Assembly: GCA_947598155.1 (NCBI GenBank)
Contig: CANQFC010000001.1
Span: forward strand, 310,001-374,000
Direction of reading: 5' to 3'
Length of the DNA: 64,000 nucleotides
Origin: an uncultured Clostridia bacterium
GTDB lineage: Bacteria > Bacillota > Clostridia > Oscillospirales > Acutalibacteraceae
A model generated the notes under the pieces. It had not been told where the DNA came from and did no database searches. It saw only the letters and a list, made by a program, of their open reading frames with translations. Below, in pieces: positions 32,684-44,013 of this stretch (positions within the stretch are counted from its first letter, which is position 1; the number at the start of each line of letters is the position of its first letter). Position numbers and translations under genes: made by a program.

Positions 32684-33883
32684 ATGGCAAAGGCAAAATT
32701 TGAAAGAACTAAACCCCACGTTAATATTGGTACTATCGGTCACGTTGACCATGGTAAGACAACATTAACGGCTGCTATCACAAAGACTCTTGCAATGAAA
32801 GGCTATGCTAAGTTTGAAGCATACGACATGATCGACAAAGCTCCCGAAGAGAGAGAGCGCGGAATTACAATCAACACAGCTCACGTTGAGTATGAAACCG
32901 ACAAGCGTCACTATGCTCACGTTGACTGCCCCGGCCACGCCGACTATATTAAGAATATGATTACAGGTGCCGCTCAGATGGACGGTGCTATCATCGTTAT
33001 CGCTGCAACAGACGGCCCCATGGCTCAGACAAAGGAGCACCTTCTTCTTGCACGTCAGGTTGGCGTTCCGGCAATCATCGTTTTCATGAACAAGGTTGAC
33101 CAGGTAGACGACCCCGAGCTTCTTGAGCTTGTTGAAATGGAAATCCGTGAAACTCTTGCCGAGTATGAGTTTGATGAGGACTGCCCCATCATCAAGGGTT
33201 CTGCTCTTAAAGCTCTTGAGTATTCGGGCGATGACATCAACGCTCCCGAGCTTGCTCCCATTTGGGAACTTATGGACGCTGTTGACTCTTATATTCCCAC
33301 TCCCGACCGTAAGGCGGATCAGCCGTTCCTTATGCCTGTTGAGGACGTATTCACAATCACAGGCCGCGGCACAGTTGCCACCGGCAGAGTTGAGAGAGGT
33401 CAGCTTAAGCTTTCAGAGGAAGTTGAAATCGTTGGTCTTAAAGAAGAGAAGCAGAAGACAGTTGTTACAGGTATTGAAATGTTCAGAAAGCTTCTTGACT
33501 ATGCAGAAGCAGGCGACAACATCGGCGCTCTTCTTCGCGGTATTGACAGAAAGGGCATTGAGCGCGGTCAGGTTCTCGCTAAACCCGGTTCAATTCACCC
33601 CCATACAAACTTTAAGGGTCAGGTTTATGTTTTGACAAAGGATGAAGGCGGCCGTCATACACCGTTCTTCAACAATTACCGTCCGCAGTTCTATTTCAGA
33701 ACAACAGACGTTACAGGTACAATCACTCTTCCTGAAGGAACAGAGATGTGCATGCCCGGCGATAACGTACAGATGGATGTTGAGCTTATCACTCCTATCG
33801 CTATCGAAGAAGGGCTTCGCTTCGCTATCCGTGAAGGCGGCAGAACTGTTGGTTCAGGCGTTGTTACTGCTATCAACGAATAA
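32684..33883 (+). CDS. tuf: Elongation factor Tu
   Basis: [58 protein letters not shown]. Confidence 0.98.
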   Translation: MAKAKFERTKPHVNIGTIGHVDHGKTTLTAAITKTLAMKGYAKFEAYDMIDKAPEERERGITINTAHVEYETDKRHYAHVDCPGHADYIKNMITGAAQMDGAIIVIAATDGPMAQTKEHLLLARQVGVPAIIVFMNKVDQVDDPELLELVEMEIRETLAEYEFDEDCPIIKGSALKALEYSGDDINAPELAPIWELMDAVDSYIPTPDRKADQPFLMPVEDVFTITGRGTVATGRVERGQLKLSEEVEIVGLKEEKQKTVVTGIEMFRKLLDYAEAGDNIGALLRGIDRKGIERGQVLAKPGSIHPHTNFKGQVYVLTKDEGGRHTPFFNNYRPQFYFRTTDVTGTITLPEGTEMCMPGDNVQMDVELITPIAIEEGLRFAIREGGRTVGSGVVTAINE

Positions 33884-33898
33884 TTAAAAACAATTTTT

Positions 33899-33935
33899 CT
33901 CCCTCGCTTTGCGGGGGAGTTTTTTTATATCTGTT
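33899..33935 (+). terminator. Terminator after tuf
   Basis: CTCCCTCGC-TTT-GCGGGGGAG-TTTTTTT. Confidence 0.85.
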
Positions 33936-33964
33936 TATTAAGAGAAATTTCGGTTAAAGTATTC

Positions 33965-33992
33965 TTGACAAATCATACTCTTGTGTTATAAT
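33965..33992 (+). promoter_or_regulatory. Promoter of copA operon
   Basis: TTGACA-16-TATAAT. Confidence 0.65.
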
Positions 33993-34015
33993 AATTCATA
34001 GAAATTTAGTAGGAG

Positions 34016-36235
34016 TTGTTGGACTTGAAAAAAAAGACTAATGTTTTAATCGACGGAATGTCCTGCGCCGCCTGCGCAAGGGGGGTGGAACGTTCCGTTT
34101 CCAAGGTTGATGGCGTGCTTGACGTTGCGGTTAATCTCACTACCAATTCCGCCGCAGTAGCATATGAGAGCAAACAGTGCAGTCTGTCCGATATTGAGGC
34201 GGCGGTTGTGCGGGCAGGGTTTAAGGTTGTAAAAAATCAGCAAACCGCCAATGAAAACGCGGCTAAAAATGAGAAAATGTCCAAAATAAACCTTGCTTTG
34301 GCTCTTGCTTTCGGAATACCTCTGTTCATTGTCTCAATGGGCAGTATGTTAGGCTTAAAACTTCCGAACGCAGTTTCTCCCGAAATTTATCCCGCACGCT
34401 TTGCAATATTACAGCTTTGCCTTGTGATACCCGTGCTTTTTGCGGGCAGAAAATTTTTTATAAACGGCGTTCGCGCTGTTTTCCATAAAAATCCGAATAT
34501 GGATACGCTCGTTGCTATGGGTTCGTCGTCGGCGTTTATATACAGCCTTGTTATGACGGCAAAAATTATCGCGGATAAGGGTGCGCATACTCATCATCTT
34601 TATTATGAGTCTGCGGGAATGATAATAACATTTATTCTTATAGGAAAAATGCTTGAGGCTGTTTCAAAAAAAAGGACGACAGACGCAGTCGGCAAGCTTC
34701 GTTCACTTGTGCCCGATACTGCGGAAATAATAAGAAACGGAGAAAAAATGACAGTAAAGACCGCTGAAATACAGATAGGCGATATTTTTACAGTCGTTCC
34801 CGGCAGCTCTGTCGCGGCAGACGGCAAAGTCATTTCCGGCAGCACCTCTGTGGATGAAAGTATGATAACAGGAGAGAGTATGCCTGTCGGCAAACAGGTG
34901 GGCGACGTCGTTTTCGGAGGAACATTGAATAAAAACGGCACCGTTCAGGTCGAGGTAACGGCTGTGTACGGCGAAACTGTTTTGTCACAGATAATCCGTT
35001 CGGTTGAGGACGCCGGAGCGTCCAAGGCTCCGATAGCAACTCTGGCCGATAAAATATCGGGAGTTTTTGTTCCGTCGGTTTTCGCAATAGCTCTTTTGAG
35101 CGCGGTTATCTGGGCGCTGACGGGTAAGGATTTCGCGTTTGTGCTGAACGTATTTATTTCGGTGCTCGTAATTGCCTGCCCCTGCGCGCTTGGGCTTGCG
35201 ACTCCGACAGCTATAATGGTTGCCACGGGCAAGGGAGCGCAGAACGGCATACTCTTTAAAGGCGGCGAACCTCTGGAGGCGCTGAGCCGTACCGATACCG
35301 TTGTATTCGATAAAACCGGCACTCTTACGAAGGGCGACCCACAGGTGACGGACGTTTTGCCTGTCTCTCTTTCTCAGGAAGAACTTTTGAAATACTGCGC
35401 CTCCGCCGAAAAAAACAGCGAGCATCTTTTAGGCGAGGCAATCGTTAAAAAGTATGACGGAGAATACTTTGACGTAACCGATTTTGAGGCTCTTTCGGGT
35501 TTGGGACTTAAGGCAAACGTAAACGGCAGGCAGGTTTTAATAGGCAACAGGGAGCTTATGAGTAAAAACGGAATAAACGAAAGCGTAACCGAAAGTATAG
35601 GAGAGCCGCTCTCAAATGAGGGAAAAACCGTCGTCTATATTTCAATCGACGGCGATTTCGCCGGGGCGGTAGCAATAGCCGACGTGCTTAAAGACGACGC
35701 CGCCGCAACCGTAAAGGCGCTGAACGGATTAGGAATTGAAACGGTTATGTTGACGGGCGACAACAGAAAAACCGCAAAAGCAATAGCGTCAAAGGCAAAA
35801 ATTAAAACAGTTTTCGCCGAGGTATTGCCTAAAGACAAACAAAATGTTATAATTGATTTGCAAAAGCAGGGGAAAAAGGTTTGTATGGTAGGCGACGGTA
35901 TAAACGACGCGCCGGCGCTCGTTTCCGCCGATGTAGGCGTTGCGGTAGCTTCGGGTACCGACATCGCGGTGGAATCTGCCGATATAGTCCTTATGAACGG
36001 CGAAACAGAATCACTTCACAAGGCGATAAAACTTTCGCAAAAAACACTGCGCAAAATAAAGCAAAACCTTTTTTGGGCGTTTGCATATAACACTGTCGGA
36101 ATCCCTATTGCCGCGGGTCTTCTTTATGCGTTTGGCGGCAGTCTTTTGGACCCGATGTTCGCCGCTGCGGCAATGAGCCTTTCCTCTGTAACGGTAGTAA
36201 CAAATTCATTACTTTTAAGGAGATATAAATTATGA
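34016..36235 (+). CDS. copA: Copper-type P1B ATPase with N-terminal HMA domain
   Basis: GMSCAACARGVE metal motif, CPCALGLATP, DKTGTLTKGDP, GDGINDAPAL. Start is a TTG (34016, 34019 or 34025). Confidence 0.94.
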   Translation: MLDLKKKTNVLIDGMSCAACARGVERSVSKVDGVLDVAVNLTTNSAAVAYESKQCSLSDIEAAVVRAGFKVVKNQQTANENAAKNEKMSKINLALALAFGIPLFIVSMGSMLGLKLPNAVSPEIYPARFAILQLCLVIPVLFAGRKFFINGVRAVFHKNPNMDTLVAMGSSSAFIYSLVMTAKIIADKGAHTHHLYYESAGMIITFILIGKMLEAVSKKRTTDAVGKLRSLVPDTAEIIRNGEKMTVKTAEIQIGDIFTVVPGSSVAADGKVISGSTSVDESMITGESMPVGKQVGDVVFGGTLNKNGTVQVEVTAVYGETVLSQIIRSVEDAGASKAPIATLADKISGVFVPSVFAIALLSAVIWALTGKDFAFVLNVFISVLVIACPCALGLATPTAIMVATGKGAQNGILFKGGEPLEALSRTDTVVFDKTGTLTKGDPQVTDVLPVSLSQEELLKYCASAEKNSEHLLGEAIVKKYDGEYFDVTDFEALSGLGLKANVNGRQVLIGNRELMSKNGINESVTESIGEPLSNEGKTVVYISIDGDFAGAVAIADVLKDDAAATVKALNGLGIETVMLTGDNRKTAKAIASKAKIKTVFAEVLPKDKQNVIIDLQKQGKKVCMVGDGINDAPALVSADVGVAVASGTDIAVESADIVLMNGETESLHKAIKLSQKTLRKIKQNLFWAFAYNTVGIPIAAGLLYAFGGSLLDPMFAAAAMSLSSVTVVTNSLLLRRYKL

Positions 36236-36441
36236 TTAAAACAGTAAAAATCGAAGGTATGTCATGCGGTCACTGCACCGCTCGTGTTGCCGCGGCTCTT
36301 ATGGGGCTTGACGGCGTTGAAAACGCCGAAATGAGCCTTGAAAATAAGACGGCCGTTCTCACTCTTTCCAAAGACGTCTCCGATGACGCCATAAGAGAAA
36401 CAGTCGATGAAACAGGTTTTGACGTAGTCGGAATTGAATAA
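36232..36441 (+). CDS. copZ: Heavy-metal-associated (CopZ-like) chaperone
   Basis: IEGMSCGHCTARVAAAL; ATGA overlap with copA. Confidence 0.88.
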   Translation: MIKTVKIEGMSCGHCTARVAAALMGLDGVENAEMSLENKTAVLTLSKDVSDDAIRETVDETGFDVVGIE

Positions 36442-36647
36442 TGGAGCAGAGCAAAATAGACAGAATAAATTTTCTTGCAAAAAAATCACGGACAGAGGAG
36501 CTGAGCCCCGAAGAAAAAGAAGAGCAGGACGCCCTTCGCCGTGAGTACATAGACAGCTTTAAAAGAAGTCTTATCGGCCAACTTGAAAATACATATATAG
36601 TTGACGAAAAAGGAAGAAAGAAAAAAGTCGAACGCAGGAAAAAGTAA
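36441..36647 (+). CDS. DUF896 (YnzC-like) small protein
   Basis: IDRINFLAKKSRTEELSPEEKEEQDALRREYIDSFKRSL; overlaps copZ stop. Confidence 0.85.
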   Translation: MEQSKIDRINFLAKKSRTEELSPEEKEEQDALRREYIDSFKRSLIGQLENTYIVDEKGRKKKVERRKK

Positions 36648-36679
36648 TCGAATATTTTGGGCATTGTAATTCGTAAGCC

Positions 36680-36709
36680 TTGACTAAACCGCTAAATATA
36701 GTGTATAAT
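36680..36709 (+). promoter_or_regulatory. Promoter of the divergent topoisomerase operon
   Basis: TTGACT-18-TATAAT. Confidence 0.6.
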
Positions 36710-36733
36710 TTAAAGGCGGAGCAGGCTGACGGT

Positions 36734-36782
36734 TTAAACCGCGTCGGGCAGAACGGCTCTGCTTTGAGCGGTTTAATTTTTT
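36734..36782 (+). terminator. Leader terminator/attenuator candidate upstream of the topoisomerase B gene
   Basis: TTAAACCGC (36734-36742) / GCGGTTTAA (36768-36776) enclosing GCAGAACGGCTCTGC, then TTTTTT; alternative upstream pairing GACGGT...ACCGCGTC. Confidence 0.6.
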
Positions 36783-36803
36783 ATTGTAAAAAGGATGTAA
36801 AAT

Positions 36804-38789
36804 ATGGCTAAAAAAGCAGAATATACCGAGGAGAGTATTTCTCAGCTAAAAGGGGCTGACCGTGTTCGCAAAAGACCTGCGGTCATTTTCGGTTCGGACG
36901 GCATAGAGGGCTGTGAACACGCGGTCTTTGAGATACTTTCAAATTCAATCGACGAGGCGAGGGAAGGTTTCGGTAAAGAAATTGTCGTTACGCGGTTTCT
37001 TGACGGCTCAATAGAAGTCCTTGACCACGGCAGAGGTATGCCGATGGATTACAACAAAAATGAGGATCGGTATAACTGGGAACTGCTTTTCTGCGAGATG
37101 TATGCAGGCAGTAAATACAACACAAACAGCGGCGGTAGCTATGAGTATTCGCTCGGCCTTAACGGATTAGGGCTTTGCGCCACACAGTACGCCTCCGAGT
37201 ATATGGAGGCTGAAGTCCACACGAACGGCTATTGCTATAAAATGAATTTTAAGAGCGGAGAACCTGTCGGCACACTGCAAAAGGAAGAATACAGCAAAAG
37301 GGACACAGGTACTCGCATCCGCTGGAAACCCGATTTAAAGGTGTTTACCGATATAAACATTCCGCTTGAATACTACAAGGATACGATTAAGCGGCAGTCC
37401 GTTGTAAATGAGGGCGTTAAGTTTATTCTTAAAGACCAAATCGGAGCAAATTCCTTTGAGAAATACGAGTACTTTTATGAAAACGGTATAATTGATTACG
37501 TTAAAGAAATCGCAGGGGATAACGCGTTTTCAGGCGTTCAGTTCTGGCAGGCGGAGCGCAAGGGCAGGGACAGAGCTGATATGCCCGATTACAAGGTGAA
37601 AATAAACGTCGCTCTTTGCTTTTCCAATAAAATTCAGTTTAAAGAGTATTACCACAATTCAAGCTATCTTGAACACGGAGGCGCGCCCGAAAAAGCGGTT
37701 AAGAGCGCCTTTGTAGCGCAAATTGATTCTTATTTAAAAACAAACGGTAAATACCTTAAATCCGACTCTAAAATTACGTTTCAGGATATTGACGACTGCT
37801 TGGTACTTGTAATTTCTTCTTTCTCAACGCAGACGTCTTATGAAAATCAGACTAAAAAAGCCATTACCAACAAATTTATACAAGAGGCAATGACGGATTT
37901 TTTAAAGCACAGCTTAGAGGTCTATTTTATTGAAAATAAGCTCGAGGCAGACAAAATAGCGGAGCAAGTGCTGATAAATATGCGTTCGCGCGTCAGGGCG
38001 GAGAGTACAAGGCTCAATATCAAAAAAACGCTTCAGTCCGGCAACAGTATGACGGACAGAATAGAAAAATTCGTTGACTGCCGTTCAAAGGATGTAAACG
38101 AGAGGGAAATATTTATCGTGGAGGGCGATTCTGCTCTCGGCGCGTGCAAGCAGGCAAGGGATTCCGCGTTTCAGGCTATAATGCCCGTCAGAGGCAAAAT
38201 CCTTAACTGCTTAAAGGCCGAATATTCAAAGGTGTTTAAGTCGGATATAATAACCGATTTAATTAAAGTGCTCGGTTGCGGCGTTGAGGTAAACGCTAAG
38301 TCAAATAAAAATCTGTCGCTGTTCAGTATGGAAAATCTGCGCTGGAGCAAGGTAATAATCTGTACCGACGCCGATGTTGACGGCTTTCAGATAAGGGCGC
38401 TTATTCTCACTATGATTTACAGGCTTATGCCCACCTTAATAAGAGAGGGCAAGGTGTTTATAGCCGAATCTCCGCTCTATGAAATCAACACTAAGGACGA
38501 AACATGGTTTTGCTATACCGAGAGGGAAAAGGCGCAGGCTCTTGAGGAGATAGGCGATAAAAAATACACAATTCAGCGCTCAAAAGGACTCGGCGAAAAC
38601 GAGCCGGAGATGATGTGGCTTACTACTATGAACCCCAAAACCCGCCGCCTTATAAAGGTTGAGCCTGATTTTGACCCTCAGGCCGTTGCGGACAAGTTTG
38701 ATTTGCTTTTGGGCGACAATCTTCAGGGCAGAAAAGACTATATAGCTGAAAACGGATATAAATATATTGATATGACGGATTTGTCATAA
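36804..38789 (+). CDS. Type IIA DNA topoisomerase ATPase/TOPRIM subunit, divergent (ParE/GyrB-like)
   Basis: VRKRPAVIFG, NSIDEA, LDHGRGMP, VEGDSALGACKQARDSAFQAIMPVRGKILN, CTDADVDGFQIRALIL. Confidence 0.88.
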   Translation: MAKKAEYTEESISQLKGADRVRKRPAVIFGSDGIEGCEHAVFEILSNSIDEAREGFGKEIVVTRFLDGSIEVLDHGRGMPMDYNKNEDRYNWELLFCEMYAGSKYNTNSGGSYEYSLGLNGLGLCATQYASEYMEAEVHTNGYCYKMNFKSGEPVGTLQKEEYSKRDTGTRIRWKPDLKVFTDINIPLEYYKDTIKRQSVVNEGVKFILKDQIGANSFEKYEYFYENGIIDYVKEIAGDNAFSGVQFWQAERKGRDRADMPDYKVKINVALCFSNKIQFKEYYHNSSYLEHGGAPEKAVKSAFVAQIDSYLKTNGKYLKSDSKITFQDIDDCLVLVISSFSTQTSYENQTKKAITNKFIQEAMTDFLKHSLEVYFIENKLEADKIAEQVLINMRSRVRAESTRLNIKKTLQSGNSMTDRIEKFVDCRSKDVNEREIFIVEGDSALGACKQARDSAFQAIMPVRGKILNCLKAEYSKVFKSDIITDLIKVLGCGVEVNAKSNKNLSLFSMENLRWSKVIICTDADVDGFQIRALILTMIYRLMPTLIREGKVFIAESPLYEINTKDETWFCYTEREKAQALEEIGDKKYTIQRSKGLGENEPEMMWLTTMNPKTRRLIKVEPDFDPQAVADKFDLLLGDNLQGRKDYIAENGYKYIDMTDLS

Positions 38790-38809
38790 CCAAAACCGGG
38801 AGAAAGAAT

Positions 38810-41053
38810 ATGGCGAAGAAAAAGAAAAACGAAATAGACCATTCGGAGGAAGAACTAAATTTAAACGCCCATATTTCGGGCGCGGGCGATGTAGTTAATC
38901 AGTATATTACCGATACTCTTGAGTTAAACTATATGCCCTACGCCATGAGCAGTATTATGTCCAGAGCCATTCCCGAAATTGACGGTTTTAAGCCCTCGCA
39001 CAGGAAATTGCTCTATACCATGTATAAAATGGGGCTTTTGACCGGCGGCACAATTAAGAGCGCAAACATAGTGGGCCGTACAATGCAGTTAAACCCTCAC
39101 GGCGACGCCGCAATTTACGAGACGATGATACGCCTTGCAAGGGGCAATGAGTGCCTGCTTCACCCGTATGTTGAGTCAAAGGGAAACTTCGGTAAGGCGT
39201 ATTCAAAAAATATGCAGTATGCGGCTTCCCGTTATACCGAGGCAAAACTCGCTCCCATAGCGGCGGAGCTTTTTAAGGAGATCGACAAGGACACAGTCGA
39301 TTTTGTGCCAAATTACGACAACACAATGCAGGAGCCAACGCTTTTCCCTGTAACCTTTCCCTCGGTACTGGTAAACGCCAACACAGGCATAGCGGTCGGA
39401 ATGGCGTCAAATATATGTTCGTTTAATTTGGGAGAGGTCTGCAATACCGCAATAGAGCTCATCAAAAACCCCGACGCCGATATTATGGAGACGCTTAAAG
39501 CGCCCGATTTTATAGGCGGAGGTCAGATTTTATATAACGAGGCGCAAATGCGGGATATATATTCTACCGGCAGAGGTAGCTTTAAGCTGAGGGCAAAATA
39601 CAATTACGACAAGCAAAGTAATTGTATCGATGTTTACGAAATTCCTGCAACCACAACAAGCGAGGCCATTATTGACAAAATAATAGAGCTTGCAAAGTCG
39701 GGAAAGGTCAGGGAAATATCCGACATCAGAGATGAAACCGACAAAAAAGGTCTTAAAATCACAATAGATTTAAAGCGCGGAACAGACCCGGATAAGCTGA
39801 TGAAAAAACTTTTTAAAACAACTCCGCTTGAAGATTCCTTCGGCTGTAATTTTAACGTGCTTATTGCCGGTACGCCGAGGGTGCTGGGGGTTCGTGAGCT
39901 TTTGCTCGAATGGATAGCGTTCAGAACGGAATGCGTCAACCGCAGAGTGTATTTTGATATGCAAAAGTCTAAGGATAGGCTCCATTTGCTTGAGGGTTTG
40001 CAAAAAATATTGCTCGATATTGACAGGGCAATTAAAATAATACGCTCAACGGACGAGGAATCCGAGGTTGTGCCGAATTTGATGATAGGCTTTGGCATCG
40101 ACAAAATCCAAGCCGAGTACGTTGCGGAAATTAAACTGCGCCACCTTAACCGCGAATACATTTTAAAGCGCACCGCCGATATTGAACAGCTAAGAAAAGA
40201 TATTGAGGATATGGAGGATATACTCTCCTCAAAATCAAGAGTAAAAAAGATAATCGTAAACGAATTAAAGGAAGTTGCCGAAAAGTATGACAAGCCCAGG
40301 CGCACCGAGATTATCTATTCCGAGGAAATTGAGGACGATGCCGATGAAACCGAGACAGTTCCCGATTATCCCGTAAACCTTTTCTTTACCAAAGAGGGCT
40401 ATTTTAAGAAAATAACGCCGCTGTCACTCCGTATGAGCGGCGAACAAAAGCTAAAAGAGGGCGACAGTATCGCAATTTCTTTGGATTCAACAAATTCTGC
40501 GGAAATTTTGTTCTTTACCAATAAATGTCAGGTCTATAAATCGCGCGCCGCCGATTTTGACGATACAAAAGCGAGCGCGCTCGGCGACTTCGTAGGCTCA
40601 AAACTTTTAATGGAAGAGGGCGAAACCGCCGTTTCAATGGCTTGCCTTAAAGAGTACAGCGGGTATATGCTGTTTTTCTTCCAAAACGGCAAAGTAGCCA
40701 AAATAAATATGAGCGCCTATGAGACAAAACAGAACAGGAAAAAGCTTATCAAGGCGTATTCCGACAAAAGCCCGCTCGTTTCCGCCGTTTATATTGAGGA
40801 CGACAGGGAATTTCTCATACGCTCGTCGGCCGGCCGTTATCTTCTATTTAATTCAGGCGCGATTTCGGCGAAAACCACTAAGGACAGCCAAGGCGTCAGC
40901 GTAATGTCGCTTAAAAGGGGACACCGGGTGGAAGAGGTCGCCGAGTATAAGGAGGGCACATTTGCCAAGGCGGCGCGTTATCGTACCAAAAATTTGCCGG
41001 GCGCAGGCGCTGTTCTCAGCGCGGATGACCAGGGCGAACAGCTTAAAATATAA
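38810..41053 (+). CDS. Type IIA DNA topoisomerase cleavage subunit, divergent (ParC/GyrA-like)
   Basis: SRAIPEIDGFKPSHRKLLYTM, NPHGDAAIYETMIRLARG, AASRYTEAKLAPIA (active-site Tyr); no GyrA-box QRRGGKG seen. Confidence 0.9.
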   Translation: MAKKKKNEIDHSEEELNLNAHISGAGDVVNQYITDTLELNYMPYAMSSIMSRAIPEIDGFKPSHRKLLYTMYKMGLLTGGTIKSANIVGRTMQLNPHGDAAIYETMIRLARGNECLLHPYVESKGNFGKAYSKNMQYAASRYTEAKLAPIAAELFKEIDKDTVDFVPNYDNTMQEPTLFPVTFPSVLVNANTGIAVGMASNICSFNLGEVCNTAIELIKNPDADIMETLKAPDFIGGGQILYNEAQMRDIYSTGRGSFKLRAKYNYDKQSNCIDVYEIPATTTSEAIIDKIIELAKSGKVREISDIRDETDKKGLKITIDLKRGTDPDKLMKKLFKTTPLEDSFGCNFNVLIAGTPRVLGVRELLLEWIAFRTECVNRRVYFDMQKSKDRLHLLEGLQKILLDIDRAIKIIRSTDEESEVVPNLMIGFGIDKIQAEYVAEIKLRHLNREYILKRTADIEQLRKDIEDMEDILSSKSRVKKIIVNELKEVAEKYDKPRRTEIIYSEEIEDDADETETVPDYPVNLFFTKEGYFKKITPLSLRMSGEQKLKEGDSIAISLDSTNSAEILFFTNKCQVYKSRAADFDDTKASALGDFVGSKLLMEEGETAVSMACLKEYSGYMLFFFQNGKVAKINMSAYETKQNRKKLIKAYSDKSPLVSAVYIEDDREFLIRSSAGRYLLFNSGAISAKTTKDSQGVSVMSLKRGHRVEEVAEYKEGTFAKAARYRTKNLPGAGAVLSADDQGEQLKI

Positions 41054-41324
41054 TAACGGAACAAGCCTCTTATTGAAAAATCAAACGAAAATGATATGTA
41101 TGTCCGAAAACAAAAACCGACCTCAAAGAGGTCGGTACAAACAGATTCGGCAAACGCACGCTGAACATTCTGTTTGCAAAATTATTATGCACATATAATA
41201 AATAAATATTCATAATAAAAAATATGCGGAAAATAATAATAATTTCAAAAAAAGGCTTGCATTTTGAGAAAACCTGTGATAGAATATCAAGGCGTTAAAA
41301 ATGTAAGGTTTGGAGGTATGTGAA

Positions 41325-41573
41325 ATGACACCTGTACAAATAGTTTTCGGAGTAATTCTTACGTTATTGGCAATCGTAATAATAATCCTTATTATGAAAC
41401 AGGAAGGTAACGAACAGGGTCTTGGTGCTATTTCCGGCGGTTCTTCTGAATCTTTTTTCGGCAGAAATAAGGGCAAGACAAATGAGGCAAGAATCGGTTT
41501 TGTAACAAAAATTTGCGTTGCAATATTCTGCGTTTTGGCTCTCGTTGCCGTAGTTGTAATGCTTTTCGTATAA
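41325..41573 (+). CDS. secG: Preprotein translocase subunit SecG
   Basis: Two TM helices around KQEGNEQGLGAISGGSSESFFGRNKGKT; next to a tRNA. Confidence 0.88.
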   Translation: MTPVQIVFGVILTLLAIVIIILIMKQEGNEQGLGAISGGSSESFFGRNKGKTNEARIGFVTKICVAIFCVLALVAVVVMLFV

Positions 41574-41607
41574 AATAATAAATAACCGGCTTGTTGGCCG
41601 GTAATAT

Positions 41608-41683
41608 GATTCACTAGCTCAGTTGGCAGAGCACTTGACTTTTAATCAAGGTGTCCGGGGTTCGAATCCCCGGTGGATCACCA
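41608..41683 (+). tRNA. tRNA-Lys (anticodon TTT), encoded CCA tail
   Basis: GATTCACTAGCTCAGTTGGCAGAGCACTTGACTTTTAATCAAGGTGTCCGGGGTTCGAATCCCCGGTGGATCACCA. Confidence 0.97.
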
Positions 41684-41684
41684 C

Positions 41685-41720
41685 ATTGCGGTAAGCCTTT
41701 TGGTTTGCCGCAATTTTTTT
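41685..41720 (+). terminator. Terminator after tRNA-Lys
   Basis: TTGCGGTAAGCC-TTTT-GGTTTGCCGCAA-TTTTTTT. Confidence 0.85.
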
Positions 41721-41855
41721 GAAAATTCTGCCTTTATTTTACTTGATATTTATCTGTTTTTACATACTGATTTATTTAATATGAAAATAATATTAAAAAA
41801 GTGTGAATTTTTAATAAAGTACTTGATTTTTTGGAAAAATGTGGCTAAAATATAT

Positions 41856-41882
41856 TTAGCACTCAAAAGAGTAGAGTGCTAA
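41856..41882. promoter_or_regulatory. CIRCE element (HrcA operator)
   Basis: TTAGCACTC-AAAAGAGTA-GAGTGCTAA, perfect TTAGCACTC-N9-GAGTGCTAA. Confidence 0.97.
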
Positions 41883-41910
41883 ATAAACATTCAATTTTTT
41901 CAGGAGGTAA

Positions 41911-43853
<1,943 letters not shown>

Positions 43854-43868
43854 ACCGTAAATGATTTT

Positions 43869-43900
43869 TAAAACGCTCCTCTTTTGAGGGGCGTTTTTTG
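43869..43900 (+). terminator. Terminator after groEL
   Basis: AAAACGCTCCTC-TTTT-GAGGGGCGTTTTTT. Confidence 0.85.
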
Positions 43901-43954
43901 TTGGTAATACAATAACGTGGCAAGCCCCTTTAAAAAATACGCGATTACACATTA

Positions 43955-43983
43955 TTGACAACGCAAAGCGAATATAATATAAT
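43955..43983 (+). promoter_or_regulatory. Consensus promoter of the putative sulfoglycolysis operon
   Basis: TTGACA (43955-43960), 17 bp, TATAAT (43978-43983). Confidence 0.75.
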
Positions 43984-44013
43984 TGATTAAAAGGTTTAAT
44001 TAAAAGGCGTTGG

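Noticed and set aside
41117-41136. CCGACCTCAAAGAGGTCGG hairpin after the topoisomerase A gene
   Set aside because: No T tract follows; likely a weak terminator or processing hairpin, not noteworthy.
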